Source: Massilistercora timonensis
GTDB taxonomy: Bacteria > Bacillota > Clostridia > Lachnospirales > Lachnospiraceae
Assembly: GCF_900312975.1 (NCBI RefSeq)
Contig: NZ_LT990039.1
Location: forward strand, 1,054,001-1,118,000
Direction: 5' to 3'
Length of the DNA stretch: 64,000 bases
The notes below the pieces were generated by a model. That model was not told the origin of the DNA, ran no database searches, and was given only the letters and a program-made list of their open reading frames with translations. Below, in pieces: positions 54,191 to 62,997 of the stretch. Position 1 is the stretch's first letter; every line of letters starts with the position of its first letter. Both the position numbers and the translations under genes were made by a program.

Positions 54191-54496
54191 TTATGCACTC
54201 CAACGTGCAGAGCCGTATTCAATGCCTTTGCGGTATTTCTTCGCGTTCTTGCCCTTGATGTAGACGGCAAGCCGGACGATTACCGCGCCCGCAAGCCCGA
54301 TCAACAGGTCGGCGGGGTGAACACTCGGAAAGGCATTTGAAAAAGCGGCGGAAAAACCGTCCCCGATAGACAGGAGCTTTGCGCTCATATCCGCGCCGGG
54401 GGCAAGGCGCACCGCCTGTCCGATTTTATCAAAGAGATACACAAAGAGCAGATACGGGGCGTTGAGGATAAGCAGTTTCTTGATTTCCGGCTTCAT
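54191..54496 (-). pseudogene. VirD4 coupling protein, N-terminal part
   Basis: Starts at ATG 54496, overlapping the PcfB stop (ATGA). Two membrane helices (ILNAPYLLFVYLFDKI and PADLLIGLAGAVIVRLAVYI) and the IEYGSARW motif are the VirD4/TraG N-terminus; then the reading frame runs three codons into transposon A and stops. The remainder is at 44895-46367. Confidence 0.9.
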
Positions 54497-54969
54497 AGCT
54501 CAATCCCCCTATCCTTGTGTTTTGTCTTTTGGCGGTTTGCGTTGAGCTGCTTTGCCGCTTCCTTAAAGGACGCTAACGCTTTGAGGATAGAGGGCTTTTG
54601 CTCCCGTGAGAGCTTCTTTGCGGAAAACTCCCTAAATGCTTCGGTCATCACGTCAATATCCTTGCCCCGAAAGGAAACAAGGTAGGTCGGCGGCTTGCCG
54701 TTCTCTATCCGCTTGACGTTATAATCAAGCCCGTTTTTCTTTGCGATAGCGTCAAAGGCTTTGATATTCGCGTCGGTGATCTCAATATTCGTTACCTTTT
54801 CGCCCGGTTTCATAAGCTGCCGCATAGTGATTTTCCCATGCGGGGCTTTAGAAAGCTGCTGCTTGCCTTTGGCTAAAACCGCTTTCATGGCTTTTTGCAG
54901 CACTTCGGCGGTCAGCTTTGAGGTCTTAATGGATAGGGCAACAACTTTCTCGTTTACTTCATCTTGCAT
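54493..54969 (-). CDS. PcfB family conjugation protein
   Basis: 158 residues. The N-terminal KVVALSIKTSKLTAEVLQKAMKAVL and the later NGLDYNVKRIENGKPPTYLVSFRGKDIDVMTEAFREF match PcfB (DUF3801), an accessory factor that joins relaxase and coupling protein in pCF10-like and Tn1549-like systems. It overlaps virD4 by 4 bp, so the two are coupled. Intact. Confidence 0.88.
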   Translation of the reverse strand: MQDEVNEKVVALSIKTSKLTAEVLQKAMKAVLAKGKQQLSKAPHGKITMRQLMKPGEKVTNIEITDANIKAFDAIAKKNGLDYNVKRIENGKPPTYLVSFRGKDIDVMTEAFREFSAKKLSREQKPSILKALASFKEAAKQLNANRQKTKHKDRGIEL

Positions 54970-55054
54970 TTACCGTCCTCCTTTCGATGATTTTTAGGGT
55001 GGTACGCCGCTTTGCGGCATAAAAACAGGGCGTCCGTTCTTCACGTCGCCCCGC

Positions 55055-55267
55055 TTAAATCCGTACCCGCAGACCGTTCAAGTCCTCGGCGCGGACACCC
55101 ACAAGATACCAATTTTCTCCGTACTCAATGCGGGTCGGTTTCCATTTGCCGCCCGCGAACACCTCCATGCACTCGCCACAATGCAAGCCGCCGTAGTAGT
55201 CGGCAAGGTCAAAGCGAATGTCGTAGCGGTCGGCGGTTTCATCAAAAATCAAAGCTCCCTGTTTCAT
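55055..55267 (-). CDS. DUF5348 domain protein
   Basis: 70 residues from ATG 55267 (MKQGALIFDETADRYDIRFDLADYYGGLHCGECMEVFAGGKWKPTRIEYGENWYLVG). A compact beta-barrel-like pattern with the LHCGECMEVF segment fits DUF5348, a common small protein of Tn1549-like elements. Located between RepA and PcfB in the leftward backbone operon. Function unknown. Confidence 0.8.
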   Translation of the reverse strand: MKQGALIFDETADRYDIRFDLADYYGGLHCGECMEVFAGGKWKPTRIEYGENWYLVGVRAEDLNGLRVRI

Positions 55268-55286
55268 AAAGCGTCCTCCTTTGGTT

Positions 55287-56273
55287 TTACAGGCTTTCGC
55301 CCTCGTTGCATGAATAATAGTCCGGGTCGCCAAACTTCGGCTTTCTCGGCGCAAGTGCGCCGCTCGCCATATCGTGAGCGACAAGGGAAGTGTAGTAGTT
55401 GCCGATAGTGGACGGAGCATTGAACAGCACCGCCCGTAAATACTGCTTAATGTTGCGGATTTTGGTTGTGTTCTCCTGCATACAGTCAAGGACAAAACGG
55501 ATATGCTCGCTGTCCAGCTTCATAAACTTTGCCTTGACAAGCTCCGCCGGGTAATCGTCCCCGGCAATACGGATTGTCTTTCTCCGGGTGCAGACCGTTT
55601 CCAGCATGAGATCGACGATTTCATCTAACCTGTCATAATCGTAGGGCATATTCTGTTTGAGAATGTCGTACTCGATATTGTCCTTGATGATTTCCTCGTA
55701 AATCTCAAATGCGCTCTGTGCTGCCGCTTCCTTTCGCTTCCATTCCTGCGGCTCTGCCGCGTCGTCCCCCAAAGGAGAGGGGTTAGGGGAAAGGATAGGA
55801 ATGGAATGGGTATTTGATAAATCCGTATTTGATTTTTCTTTTTTTGGTAAGTCAGTTCTTTGTTCTTCTTTATTTATTTGCGTTGGATTATCCGACGTCG
55901 GGTTTTCCGTTGTCGGATTTTCCAATACCGGCTTATCCGTTGTTGGATTTTCCAATATCGGGTTTTCCAATGACGGGGGCTGCGGCTGCTCGTAAATGGT
56001 GTACTCGATTGCCGCCATTTTGCCTTTTTCGTCCCGGCCCTGCCGCCTTGTGATATATCCGGCTTTTTCAAGCTCCCATACGGCGGTGCGGATCGCGTCG
56101 ATACTTTCCCGATTGATATGGGACAGCCCCGCAAGGGTGTAATCCCAATCTTCCGGCAAGGACAACATCTGCGACAAAAGCCCCTTTGCCTTTAAGGAAA
56201 GCTCCTTGTTGCGTAGGTGGTGGTTGCTCATTACGGTGTAGCCCCTGCTTTTCTCCACGCGGAAAACTGCCAT
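55287..56273 (-). CDS. Replication initiator/DUF6017 protein of island
   Basis: 328 residues from ATG 56273. N-terminal winged helix (FRVEKSRGYTVMSNHHLRNKELSLKAKGLLSQMLSLPEDWDYTLAGLS) as in replication initiators; residues 110-145 consist of a degenerate repeat of LENPTT/DNPT units; the C-terminal DUF6017-like domain starts near 185 and ends PDYYSCNEGESL. It is first of the leftward backbone genes near the right end. Autonomous replication of the circular form is a plausible role. Confidence 0.82.
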   Translation of the reverse strand: MAVFRVEKSRGYTVMSNHHLRNKELSLKAKGLLSQMLSLPEDWDYTLAGLSHINRESIDAIRTAVWELEKAGYITRRQGRDEKGKMAAIEYTIYEQPQPPSLENPILENPTTDKPVLENPTTENPTSDNPTQINKEEQRTDLPKKEKSNTDLSNTHSIPILSPNPSPLGDDAAEPQEWKRKEAAAQSAFEIYEEIIKDNIEYDILKQNMPYDYDRLDEIVDLMLETVCTRRKTIRIAGDDYPAELVKAKFMKLDSEHIRFVLDCMQENTTKIRNIKQYLRAVLFNAPSTIGNYYTSLVAHDMASGALAPRKPKFGDPDYYSCNEGESL

Positions 56274-56482
56274 AGCTTCATCACTCCTTTGCTGTGGATT
56301 TGTTACGCAGTAGAACAGCGATTTTGAGGGTTTAGGGATAAAGCCCTTACCGCGTGAGAAACGCGCCCGCAAAGCCGCTTGTATCAAGGCTTTTTCTGCC
56401 CCTACTGCGTAACATGAGGGCATAAAAAAACGGCGTTCCTTTTCTCACGTTGTGGGATTGAAGAAACGCCGCTCATTTGCCG

Positions 56483-56845
56483 CTATTCTATTTCTGCGAT
56501 ATAGTCTTTGATAATCTCCCCAAAATCTGCCGTAAAGGAGAAAATGAAGTATTCCAGCACGGCAGGGTCAGCTCCCATAGGCTCGGCTTCCTCGGAAAAC
56601 TGTAAACCCATAAGCCCATACAGCATTTTGATAATCTTAAAGAGCTTTCCCCTGTCGGCGGGGGTGTTCATCGAAACAAGAATGTCCGTAAGGCGGTTAA
56701 TGGTTTCCATGTCGCCGTCTGTCGTTACCCATACCATTTCTGCGAATGGCTGCGTGATTGCTCCGGCGACAAGGTTTATCTTATCCTTGCTGATCTCGCC
56801 GGACGAGAGTATAATACCCTTATCTAAAAGAATGTTATTATTCAT
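56483..56845 (-). CDS. Conserved protein at right end of island, unknown
   Basis: 120 residues (MNNNILLDKGIILSSGEISKDKINLVAGAITQPFAEMVWVTTDGDMETINRLTDILVSM...). Mixed alpha/beta with a hydrophobic KIIKMLYGLMGLQFSEEAEPMG segment; no transmembrane stretch or known motif. ATG 56845 after AGGAGG. First gene inside attR, reading into the element, a position often occupied by regulators or anti-restriction genes, but nothing in the sequence decides this. Confidence 0.7.
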   Translation of the reverse strand: MNNNILLDKGIILSSGEISKDKINLVAGAITQPFAEMVWVTTDGDMETINRLTDILVSMNTPADRGKLFKIIKMLYGLMGLQFSEEAEPMGADPAVLEYFIFSFTADFGEIIKDYIAEIE

Positions 56846-56864
56846 GTGTCCTCCTTGTTCTGAA

Positions 56865-56892
56865 TGGTGCCCGTGGTGCCCAAATGGTGCCC
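56865..56892 (+). repeat. Arm-type repeats, right end
   Basis: Three copies of TGGTGCCC at 56865, 56874 and 56885, matching those inside the left end. From here to 57052 there is no gene. Confidence 0.8.
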
Positions 56893-57052
56893 GGACGGGA
56901 AAAATGAAGTTGTAAGGTTATGCGGACACAAATAACAAGATACGAAAAAATCCCATTTTTACAGGCTTGCAGGAGGGATTTTATACGGACTTGTGCGGAG
57001 ATATAAGGGGTTTTATCCGCTTCACGCCCCTCGAAATGCGGTTGTCCTCTTT

Positions 57053-57084
57053 GGGCACGTGGGTTCGAATCCCACCGTCTCCGC
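57053..57084 (+). repeat. attR (tRNA-Ser 3' end copy)
   Basis: Identical to 20200-20231. Outside the identity, 57030-57049 still resembles the anticodon-arm side of tRNA-Ser with changes, as expected for the element's own att site. The chromosome continues TCTGTAAG, with no CCA. Confidence 0.93.
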
Positions 57085-57216
57085 TCTGTAAGAACCGGGG
57101 TTCTGATGTCACATGGATCAGGACCCTGGTTTTGTTTTCCTGCAACAGGTTGATTGTGCCCCCTGGTAAGATGTGATAAAGTGAACATATAAGAAACTGC
57201 GAAAGGAGGGGATTCT

Positions 57217-58326
57217 GTGTATTACAAAGATTTCAAGGGAAACAAGATCTCTTCACTTGGCCTTGGCAGCCTGCGGCTGCCCGCCGTTTCAGGGGATCCC
57301 AATAAGATTGACCGGGAGGCGGCCAATAAGGTCATCCACCAGGCCTTTGCAAGCGGCATCAATTATTTTGACGCTGCCTACACCTATCACAAAGGCGATT
57401 CTGAGCGTTTTCTGGGGGAAGCCCTGTCCCGCTATCCCAGAGACAGCTACTATCTTGCCAGTAAGTTCTATGTGATCGCCAACCCCAATATTGAAGAAGT
57501 ATTCGAAGAACAGCTGCGCCGCTGCCGGACAGACTATTTTGATTTCTATCTGATCCACAGTGTGCAGGAACATTTCATGGAACAGTATGTGGATCCCAAG
57601 AAGGATTATATCGGATATCTTCTGAAGCAGAAAGCGGCAGGACGTATCCGGTATCTGGGATTTTCCTCCCACATGAAACCGGAAGGTCTGAGGCGCTTCC
57701 TGGACTGGTATCCGGATTTTGACATGGCTCTGATCCAGCTCAACTATCTGGACTGGACCCTGTTAGACGGAAAAGGCCAATATGATCTCCTGACGGAACG
57801 CGGGATTCCCGTCTGGGTGATGGAACCCCTGAAAGGCGGACGACTGGTACATCTAAATAACCAGGCAGAAGAAATTCTGCAGCGCGCGGCGCCGGGCCAG
57901 ACTATTCCTTCCTGGTCCTTCCGGTATCTGCTGGGCCTTCCCAATGTTCAGTGCGTCTTAAGCGGCATGACCTCCCCAGAGGAGATCCGGCAAAACGCCT
58001 CCGTCTTTGAACCAGGCAACCAGCTGACGGAAGCAGAACATGCTGCTCTGCAGGAAGCTATCCTGGCATTCCGGGATTCATTCGGCGTCCCCTGCTCCTC
58101 CTGCCGCTACTGCTGTCCCGCCTGCCCTGCCGGACTTGACATTCCCCTGTTGATCCAGGCCTACAATGAGCATACCGTAGGCGGAGAACTGTGGAAACTC
58201 TCTGCCCTGTCCCAGACAAAGGGTCCGGAAAACTGTCTCCAGTGCGGCGCCTGTGTCAGACGCTGTCCCCAGCGGATCGATATCCCCGGGGTAATGAAGG
58301 CCTTCGCGGCCCTTCCCAGGTCCTGA
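57217..58326 (+). CDS. Aldo/keto reductase with C-terminal 4Fe-4S motifs
   Basis: 369 residues from GTG 57217 after AAAGGAGGGG. The TIM-barrel AKR domain spans 1-285, with D48 and Y53 in NYFDAAYTYHKGDSE, a lysine in ASKFYVI, and H106 in YLIHSVQEH forming the catalytic set. The C-terminal region holds CSSCRYCCPACP (from 293) and a ferredoxin-like CLQCGACVRRCP (340-351), so it is an iron-sulfur AKR (Fe-S oxidoreductase-like) known from anaerobes. Substrate unknown. First chromosomal gene to the right of the island; ends before a shared terminator. Confidence 0.92.
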   Translation: MYYKDFKGNKISSLGLGSLRLPAVSGDPNKIDREAANKVIHQAFASGINYFDAAYTYHKGDSERFLGEALSRYPRDSYYLASKFYVIANPNIEEVFEEQLRRCRTDYFDFYLIHSVQEHFMEQYVDPKKDYIGYLLKQKAAGRIRYLGFSSHMKPEGLRRFLDWYPDFDMALIQLNYLDWTLLDGKGQYDLLTERGIPVWVMEPLKGGRLVHLNNQAEEILQRAAPGQTIPSWSFRYLLGLPNVQCVLSGMTSPEEIRQNASVFEPGNQLTEAEHAALQEAILAFRDSFGVPCSSCRYCCPACPAGLDIPLLIQAYNEHTVGGELWKLSALSQTKGPENCLQCGACVRRCPQRIDIPGVMKAFAALPRS

Positions 58327-58335
58327 CCGAATGCC

Positions 58336-58379
58336 AAAAAGATCCTGCTGCCGCCCATACTGCGGCGCAGGATCTTTTT
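58336..58379. terminator. Bidirectional terminator
   Basis: AAAAAGATCCTGC-GCCGC / GCGGC-CAGGATCTTTTT, between the convergent reductase gene and phnX. Confidence 0.93.
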
Positions 58380-58409
58380 CTATGTGAATCGCAATACCTC
58401 GGGAATTTT

Positions 58410-59192
58410 CTAACCCAGGGCTTCCACCAGGTCCTCCAGGGTGTCAAACACATAGTCTGCCCCGGCGGCCTTGAATTTTTCAGCCATCTCCCTGCATTTT
58501 TCTTCTTTCTCTTCCGGGGAAAGCGCCTGATATTCTTCCAGGGTCAGCCCCATCTCAGAACTCCCTACAGCCACGCCTGCAGACCAGACGCCGGCGTTCT
58601 TTCCCTCCCGGATATCAGAAGCGGTATCCCCTACTTTCAGCACTTTGCGCACATCATCGATCCCCAGGGTCTCCATGTTACGGAAGATCATGTAGGGATA
58701 GGGACGCCCTTTCTGCCCGGTGGAATCCGGACTGAACCAGCATTCCGGCTCGTAGCCTTTCTCTCTGGCAATGGGCGCGACGATTGCCATCATCTTGTCG
58801 GTGTATCCGGTGGTGGAACCGATCCGCAGCCCTTTTTCTTTCAATACATTTACCGCTTCCACCGCGCCTGGCTTGGGATCTGCGTACAGGTGCAGGATAC
58901 CAAGCAGTTTCTCTTCGAAGATGGCAAACAGCTTCTGAGCCTCCGCTTCTCCCGGCTCCTGTCCGTACTTTTCCACCCAGCACTGGCGGATGCGGGGCAT
59001 GCCAAGCATGGTACGGATGTGGTCGATCTTCAGCATTCCCATGGGTTCCCGCACCTCTTCCATGGTAGGCCGGATTCCATATTCCTTAAATACTTCCACA
59101 AATGCCTGGACCGGCGCGAAGCAGCCAAAATCCACCGTTGTCCCGGCCCAGTCAAAGATCACCGCTTCAATGGGATGTTCCAGTTTATTCAT
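58410..59192 (-). CDS. phnX: Phosphonoacetaldehyde hydrolase (phosphonatase)
   Basis: 260 residues of the HAD family. The nucleophile D14 lies in FDWAGTTVDFG and the Schiff-base lysine K55 in PMGMLKIDHIR; both are diagnostic for phosphonatase. It splits phosphonoacetaldehyde into acetaldehyde and phosphate. The ATG at 59192 overlaps the phnW stop by 8 bp. Last gene of the 2-aminoethylphosphonate operon. Confidence 0.95.
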   Translation of the reverse strand: MNKLEHPIEAVIFDWAGTTVDFGCFAPVQAFVEVFKEYGIRPTMEEVREPMGMLKIDHIRTMLGMPRIRQCWVEKYGQEPGEAEAQKLFAIFEEKLLGILHLYADPKPGAVEAVNVLKEKGLRIGSTTGYTDKMMAIVAPIAREKGYEPECWFSPDSTGQKGRPYPYMIFRNMETLGIDDVRKVLKVGDTASDIREGKNAGVWSAGVAVGSSEMGLTLEEYQALSPEEKEEKCREMAEKFKAAGADYVFDTLEDLVEALG

Positions 59193-60285
59193 GATTGTAT
59201 TCCTCCAGAAATTCTTTGATAATATCGCACACCTTCTCAATGTCCTCCCGGTAGATCTCTCCGATATTTCCAATCCGGAAGGTCTCTCCTTCTGTCAGCT
59301 TGCCCGGATAGATGGCGTAGCCTCTCTCCTTGATATACTGGTACATCTGGGCAAATGTAAAATGGCAGTTCTCCGGATAGAAGAAGGTGGTGATGATGGG
59401 ACCCTGATATGCCTTGTCCACGTAAGAATGAATCCCCAGTTCTTCCAGCCGCCGGATCAGCAGATGGTTGTTCTCATAGTAACGCCTGCTTCTTGCCGCA
59501 ATGCCACCCTCTTCTTCCAGCTCCTTCATAGCCTGGGCAAAGGCCAGGACCACATGGGTAGGAGAGGTAAAGCGCCATTTCCCGTCTACGTCCATGGTCT
59601 TCCACTGATCGTAGAGATCCAGGGACAGGCTTCTCGCATTTCCCGCGCTGGCGATGAGAAGCTCCTTCCTGGCGATGACAAAGCTGAACCCGGGAACTCC
59701 CTGGATACACTTGTTGGCGCTGCTCACCAGGAAATCAATGCCCCAGTCGCCCACCGGGATCTCCACCCCGGCAAAGCTGCTCATGGCGTCCACAATAAAG
59801 ACCTTTCCCGCCTCTTTCACTACCCGGCCCACAGCCTGGATATCATTGAGGATTCCGGACGTGGTCTCGCTGTGCACCATAGCCACATGGGTGATGGCCG
59901 GATCTTCCGCAAGGATGGTTTTCACTTTCGCCGGATTCGGGATCTGGTTGCTGGGCTCCCGGTAAATGGCGTAGGAGATCCCGGCGTGCTTTACCATATC
60001 CTCCATCCGATCCCCGTAGGCTCCGTTGGCGCAGATCAACACCTTATCCGTCTCTCCCGGGATACTGGTGAGCACAGACTCCACTCCAAAGGTCCCGCTT
60101 CCCTGCATCAGGACCACCGTATATTCTTCTTCCGACACCTGGGCTAGCGTAAGGAGCCCCCGGCGGATCTCCTGGGTGATCTGTTTGTAATCATCATCCC
60201 AGGTACAGTGGTCAAACAACATTTCTTTTTTTACTGTGTCCGTGGTGGTCAGCGGCCCCGGCGTCAGCAGTTTATAGTTTTTCAT
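59185..60285 (-). CDS. phnW: 2-Aminoethylphosphonate--pyruvate transaminase
   Basis: 366 residues, class V PLP aminotransferase. N-terminus LLTPGPLTTTDTVKKEMLFDHCTWDDDY is characteristic; the PLP lysine is in SSANKCIQGVPGFSF near residue 195, and VMQGSGTFGVESVL near 58. It converts 2-aminoethylphosphonate and pyruvate to phosphonoacetaldehyde and alanine, feeding PhnX. Located 48 bp after the binding-protein segment of the transporter. Confidence 0.96.
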   Translation of the reverse strand: MKNYKLLTPGPLTTTDTVKKEMLFDHCTWDDDYKQITQEIRRGLLTLAQVSEEEYTVVLMQGSGTFGVESVLTSIPGETDKVLICANGAYGDRMEDMVKHAGISYAIYREPSNQIPNPAKVKTILAEDPAITHVAMVHSETTSGILNDIQAVGRVVKEAGKVFIVDAMSSFAGVEIPVGDWGIDFLVSSANKCIQGVPGFSFVIARKELLIASAGNARSLSLDLYDQWKTMDVDGKWRFTSPTHVVLAFAQAMKELEEEGGIAARSRRYYENNHLLIRRLEELGIHSYVDKAYQGPIITTFFYPENCHFTFAQMYQYIKERGYAIYPGKLTEGETFRIGNIGEIYREDIEKVCDIIKEFLEEYNHE

Positions 60286-60333
60286 GGCTCTTTCCCCTTT
60301 TCTCTTTTCTTCTCATATCATATCCCTATGATC

Positions 60334-62985
60334 CTATTTACAGGATTCGGACAGCTCCTGATGCTTCTCCAGAAGGTCTACGGTCAGCGGCTCGGAGAAC
60401 ACCTTCGGATTGGCAGACATATTTTCGGAATCTGTGGATTCTCCCTCATAGAGGGCCAGCGGATAGTAGGACTGCAGCTCTTCCCGTCCATTTTCAATAA
60501 TGCACTGTGCCATCTCCATAGCCAGGTCCTTGCTCTCTTCTCCTTTGTCGATCACAGCCACAGACTCCGTCAGGCTGAAATTGCCTTCCGCCGGATCCAC
60601 ATAGTCGATGGGAGGCCCGTCCGCCTTGTCGGCTACCGCCTGCTGGCGAAGACCGAATCCAATGGCCACCTCGCCTGCCCGCACCTTCTTAAGCGGCGCG
60701 GAACCAGAGTCCTCAATATGGTCTCCCACATTGGCATAGATACCGGTGAGTACCTCTTTGGCCCCGTCCTCCCCATACTCGGAGATCAGTCCCTGGATCA
60801 GGAGCCATGCAGTGGAGGAAGAAGCAATGTCCGTCACAGAGATGAACCCTTCATACTCCGGATCAGCCAGATCCTTCAGGGATGTGGGCATAGGCAGGTT
60901 GTTTTCCTCCATCATCTCAGTGTTGACGATGATCGTTCCCTCCTGGGCCGTGATAGGCGCGCAGTAGGACGGATACTCGTCCATGGTATTTACCTCAAAG
61001 TCCAGGTCCTTGAACATATTGTTCTGCTCCTGGGCGCTGTCTACATAGAAGGTACTCATGGTCACCATGTCCGCCTCGATATCGGTTCCCTCTGCCAGCA
61101 GCTTGCCGCCAAGCTCAGAGGTGCCGAAGGTCTGGAACACGTACTGGCCCTCATATCCGTTGTCATCCAGGGTGTGCTTCATGGCTTCTACCGCCTCGTC
61201 GTCCGCGTTGGAATAGATGATCACCTGGTCCTCGGCGGCCGCTCCGCCCCCGCAGCCCGTCATTCCAAGGGCCGTCATACCTGTTACCGCCGCAAGGGCA
61301 ACTGCTGCAACTCGTTTTAATCCCATTTTTCTTATTTTCTTCATATCTACTAAATTCTCCTTTCTTTGGCTTCTCTGCGCCAGTTTCTGAAATACCAGTT
61401 TCGCGATCATGTTGGTAAACAGGATCAGCAAAGATAAGATAAAGATCTCGTTATATTTGTTAAAGTACTGCAACTCCTTGATCTTGGTGGTGATCACCAT
61501 GGTCCTGGTGCCTGCCAGGAAGATCACGGCGCTTACCGTCACCATGGCGTTGACAAAGTAGTAGCTGAACACCTCGATCAGAGTGGTCATGGCGTTTGGC
61601 GTCACCACCCGCAGGATGGTCTTGGCCCAGTTGTCTCCCATAAGCATGGCCGTGGTCTCCCAGGACGCGTTCATCTTGGACAGGGAGTTCTTCATCATCA
61701 GGTACGGTGTCGAGAAGAAATGCACCATATTACAGATGATCAGGATGGCAAAGGTGTTCTGCAGGGAAGTCCCGGAGAAGCAGAACAGGTATGCCAGACC
61801 GATGACCATGCCCGGGATGGTGTTGGTCACAAGGGCAATGCTCTCGATCACCCCTTTTATCCGGGAATGGACCGTGCTCCTGGCGGTGATAAGCGCCGCC
61901 CCGTAGGACATCAGGGTGCCGATCAGCGCAGTGGCAAAGGCCACCATCAGCGAGTTGGTGTATACGCTGGACAGCGTGTAATCCGAGAAGACCGCATTTA
62001 CATGCTCCAGCGTAAATTCCATCCGGTAGGGCCATTCATCCACAAAGGGCACCACGAAGATCACCAGGAATACAGACAGCACCGCTGCCAGGATAACGCC
62101 GCTTCCCAGGCCGCACACCCAGTCCCGCACCTTTCCCTTCTTCAGCTCGATCTGGGAGATCCGGTTGTAGCGCACGTTGTACCGCTCCAGAATGGTCAGC
62201 ACCGTGATACTGACAATGGACGGGACCAGCATGATCAGCGCCACCACCGCGCCGTTTCCAAAGTTAGGCACGCTTCCCAGCATTTCCGTATAGAGGACGC
62301 TTGCCACCACCTCAAAGCTTCCGCCCACCGACGCCGGGATCCCGAAGTCGGTAAAGCACAGGAAGAAGGTCTGGATAAAGGAAGTGGCCAGGGTTCCCAG
62401 AAGCGGCCGCAGGATGGTCATACGGAAGGTCTGGAAGGGGGAGTCCCCCATCAGCCGGGACACGATCATAAATTTCTTATCGATGTACCCCATGGTGTTG
62501 TGGATCAGCATGAAGGAAATGGGCAGGGTATAGATCACGTAGCCCATCAGCAATCCATTGAATCCGTAAATGTCAAAAAACTGTCTCCCAAAGAGCTGGG
62601 TGAGAAGCCCCTGCTTGCCAAAGGAATAGATGATGGCAAACCCATAAGTGATGGTGGGGATCAGCATAGGCAGTACCGCCGCCTTTGTGATCAGATTTTT
62701 CACTCCCCGATTCACATTGGTATAGTGAACCGTGTAGGCAAGGAAAAAGGCCAGTACCGTGGTCAGCACCGCGCTGCACCCAGAGATCAGGAAACTATTT
62801 CCCAGCGCCTTCTGGAAATCCCCGCTTCCCAGGATCTCCCGGTAGTTGGCCAGGGTGAAGCCCGCCGATCCGTCCAGCACCAGGGATTTCATCAGGATCT
62901 GCACCATGGGCACTGCCAGGAAGGCCGCGAAGAAGATTGCCAGCACAGTAAAAATCATCTTAATCTCTCTGTTTTTCTTCTGCAT
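60334..62985 (-). CDS. 2-AEP ABC transporter: permease fused in frame to binding lipoprotein
   Basis: 883 codons without a stop. Residues 1-547 form a double permease with about 12 membrane spans and two copies of the permease EAA-type loop (VSRLMGDSPFQTF near 178 and TTAMLMGDNWAKTI near 455). At codon 548 (ATG 61344) begins a standard lipoprotein: MKKIRKMGLKRVAAVALAAV, lipobox ending at C31 (MTGC), then a periplasmic-type iron/phosphonate binding protein (VIIYSNADDEAVEAMKHTL). AAGGAG lies 12 bases before this ATG, so the lipoprotein can also start alone. Gene context with phnW and phnX indicates 2-aminoethylphosphonate uptake. Either a true fusion or loss of the permease stop by a small change. 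Confidence 0.85.
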   Translation of the reverse strand: MQKKNREIKMIFTVLAIFFAAFLAVPMVQILMKSLVLDGSAGFTLANYREILGSGDFQKALGNSFLISGCSAVLTTVLAFFLAYTVHYTNVNRGVKNLITKAAVLPMLIPTITYGFAIIYSFGKQGLLTQLFGRQFFDIYGFNGLLMGYVIYTLPISFMLIHNTMGYIDKKFMIVSRLMGDSPFQTFRMTILRPLLGTLATSFIQTFFLCFTDFGIPASVGGSFEVVASVLYTEMLGSVPNFGNGAVVALIMLVPSIVSITVLTILERYNVRYNRISQIELKKGKVRDWVCGLGSGVILAAVLSVFLVIFVVPFVDEWPYRMEFTLEHVNAVFSDYTLSSVYTNSLMVAFATALIGTLMSYGAALITARSTVHSRIKGVIESIALVTNTIPGMVIGLAYLFCFSGTSLQNTFAILIICNMVHFFSTPYLMMKNSLSKMNASWETTAMLMGDNWAKTILRVVTPNAMTTLIEVFSYYFVNAMVTVSAVIFLAGTRTMVITTKIKELQYFNKYNEIFILSLLILFTNMIAKLVFQKLAQRSQRKENLVDMKKIRKMGLKRVAAVALAAVTGMTALGMTGCGGGAAAEDQVIIYSNADDEAVEAMKHTLDDNGYEGQYVFQTFGTSELGGKLLAEGTDIEADMVTMSTFYVDSAQEQNNMFKDLDFEVNTMDEYPSYCAPITAQEGTIIVNTEMMEENNLPMPTSLKDLADPEYEGFISVTDIASSSTAWLLIQGLISEYGEDGAKEVLTGIYANVGDHIEDSGSAPLKKVRAGEVAIGFGLRQQAVADKADGPPIDYVDPAEGNFSLTESVAVIDKGEESKDLAMEMAQCIIENGREELQSYYPLALYEGESTDSENMSANPKVFSEPLTVDLLEKHQELSESCK
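61344..61360 (-). promoter_or_regulatory. Internal ribosome site and start for binding lipoprotein
   Basis: AAAGGAG on the reverse strand at 61362-61356, 11-12 bases before ATG 61344; would produce the 336-residue binding protein by itself. Confidence 0.6.
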
Positions 62986-62997
62986 GGTTCTTCTCCT

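Larger units (their letters stand above)
46368..54199. mobile_element. Mobilizable serine-recombinase transposon A inserted in virD4
   Basis: 7.83 kb flanked by CCA (46365-46367 and 54200-54202; TGG on the coding strand). Removing the insert and one copy restores virD4 in frame: ...YGSARW then GKAEDIKPY. The ends carry a short imperfect inverted similarity (AAGTGT blocks 14-19 bp inside). Contents, leftwards: recombinase, TnpW, conserved protein, leader plus RlmA-like methyltransferase, DUF3847, oriT, MobA/MobL relaxase, primase-helicase. All transposition genes look intact. Confidence 0.92.

Noticed and set aside
55860-55980. A functional repeat protein or amyloid from the LENPTT/DNPT repeats in RepA
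   Set aside because: It is a short degenerate linker between two replication-protein domains, common in this family.
57030-57084. A second tRNA-Ser gene at the right end
   Set aside because: Only the 3' part is present; the 5' half and anticodon arm do not fold, as expected for attR.
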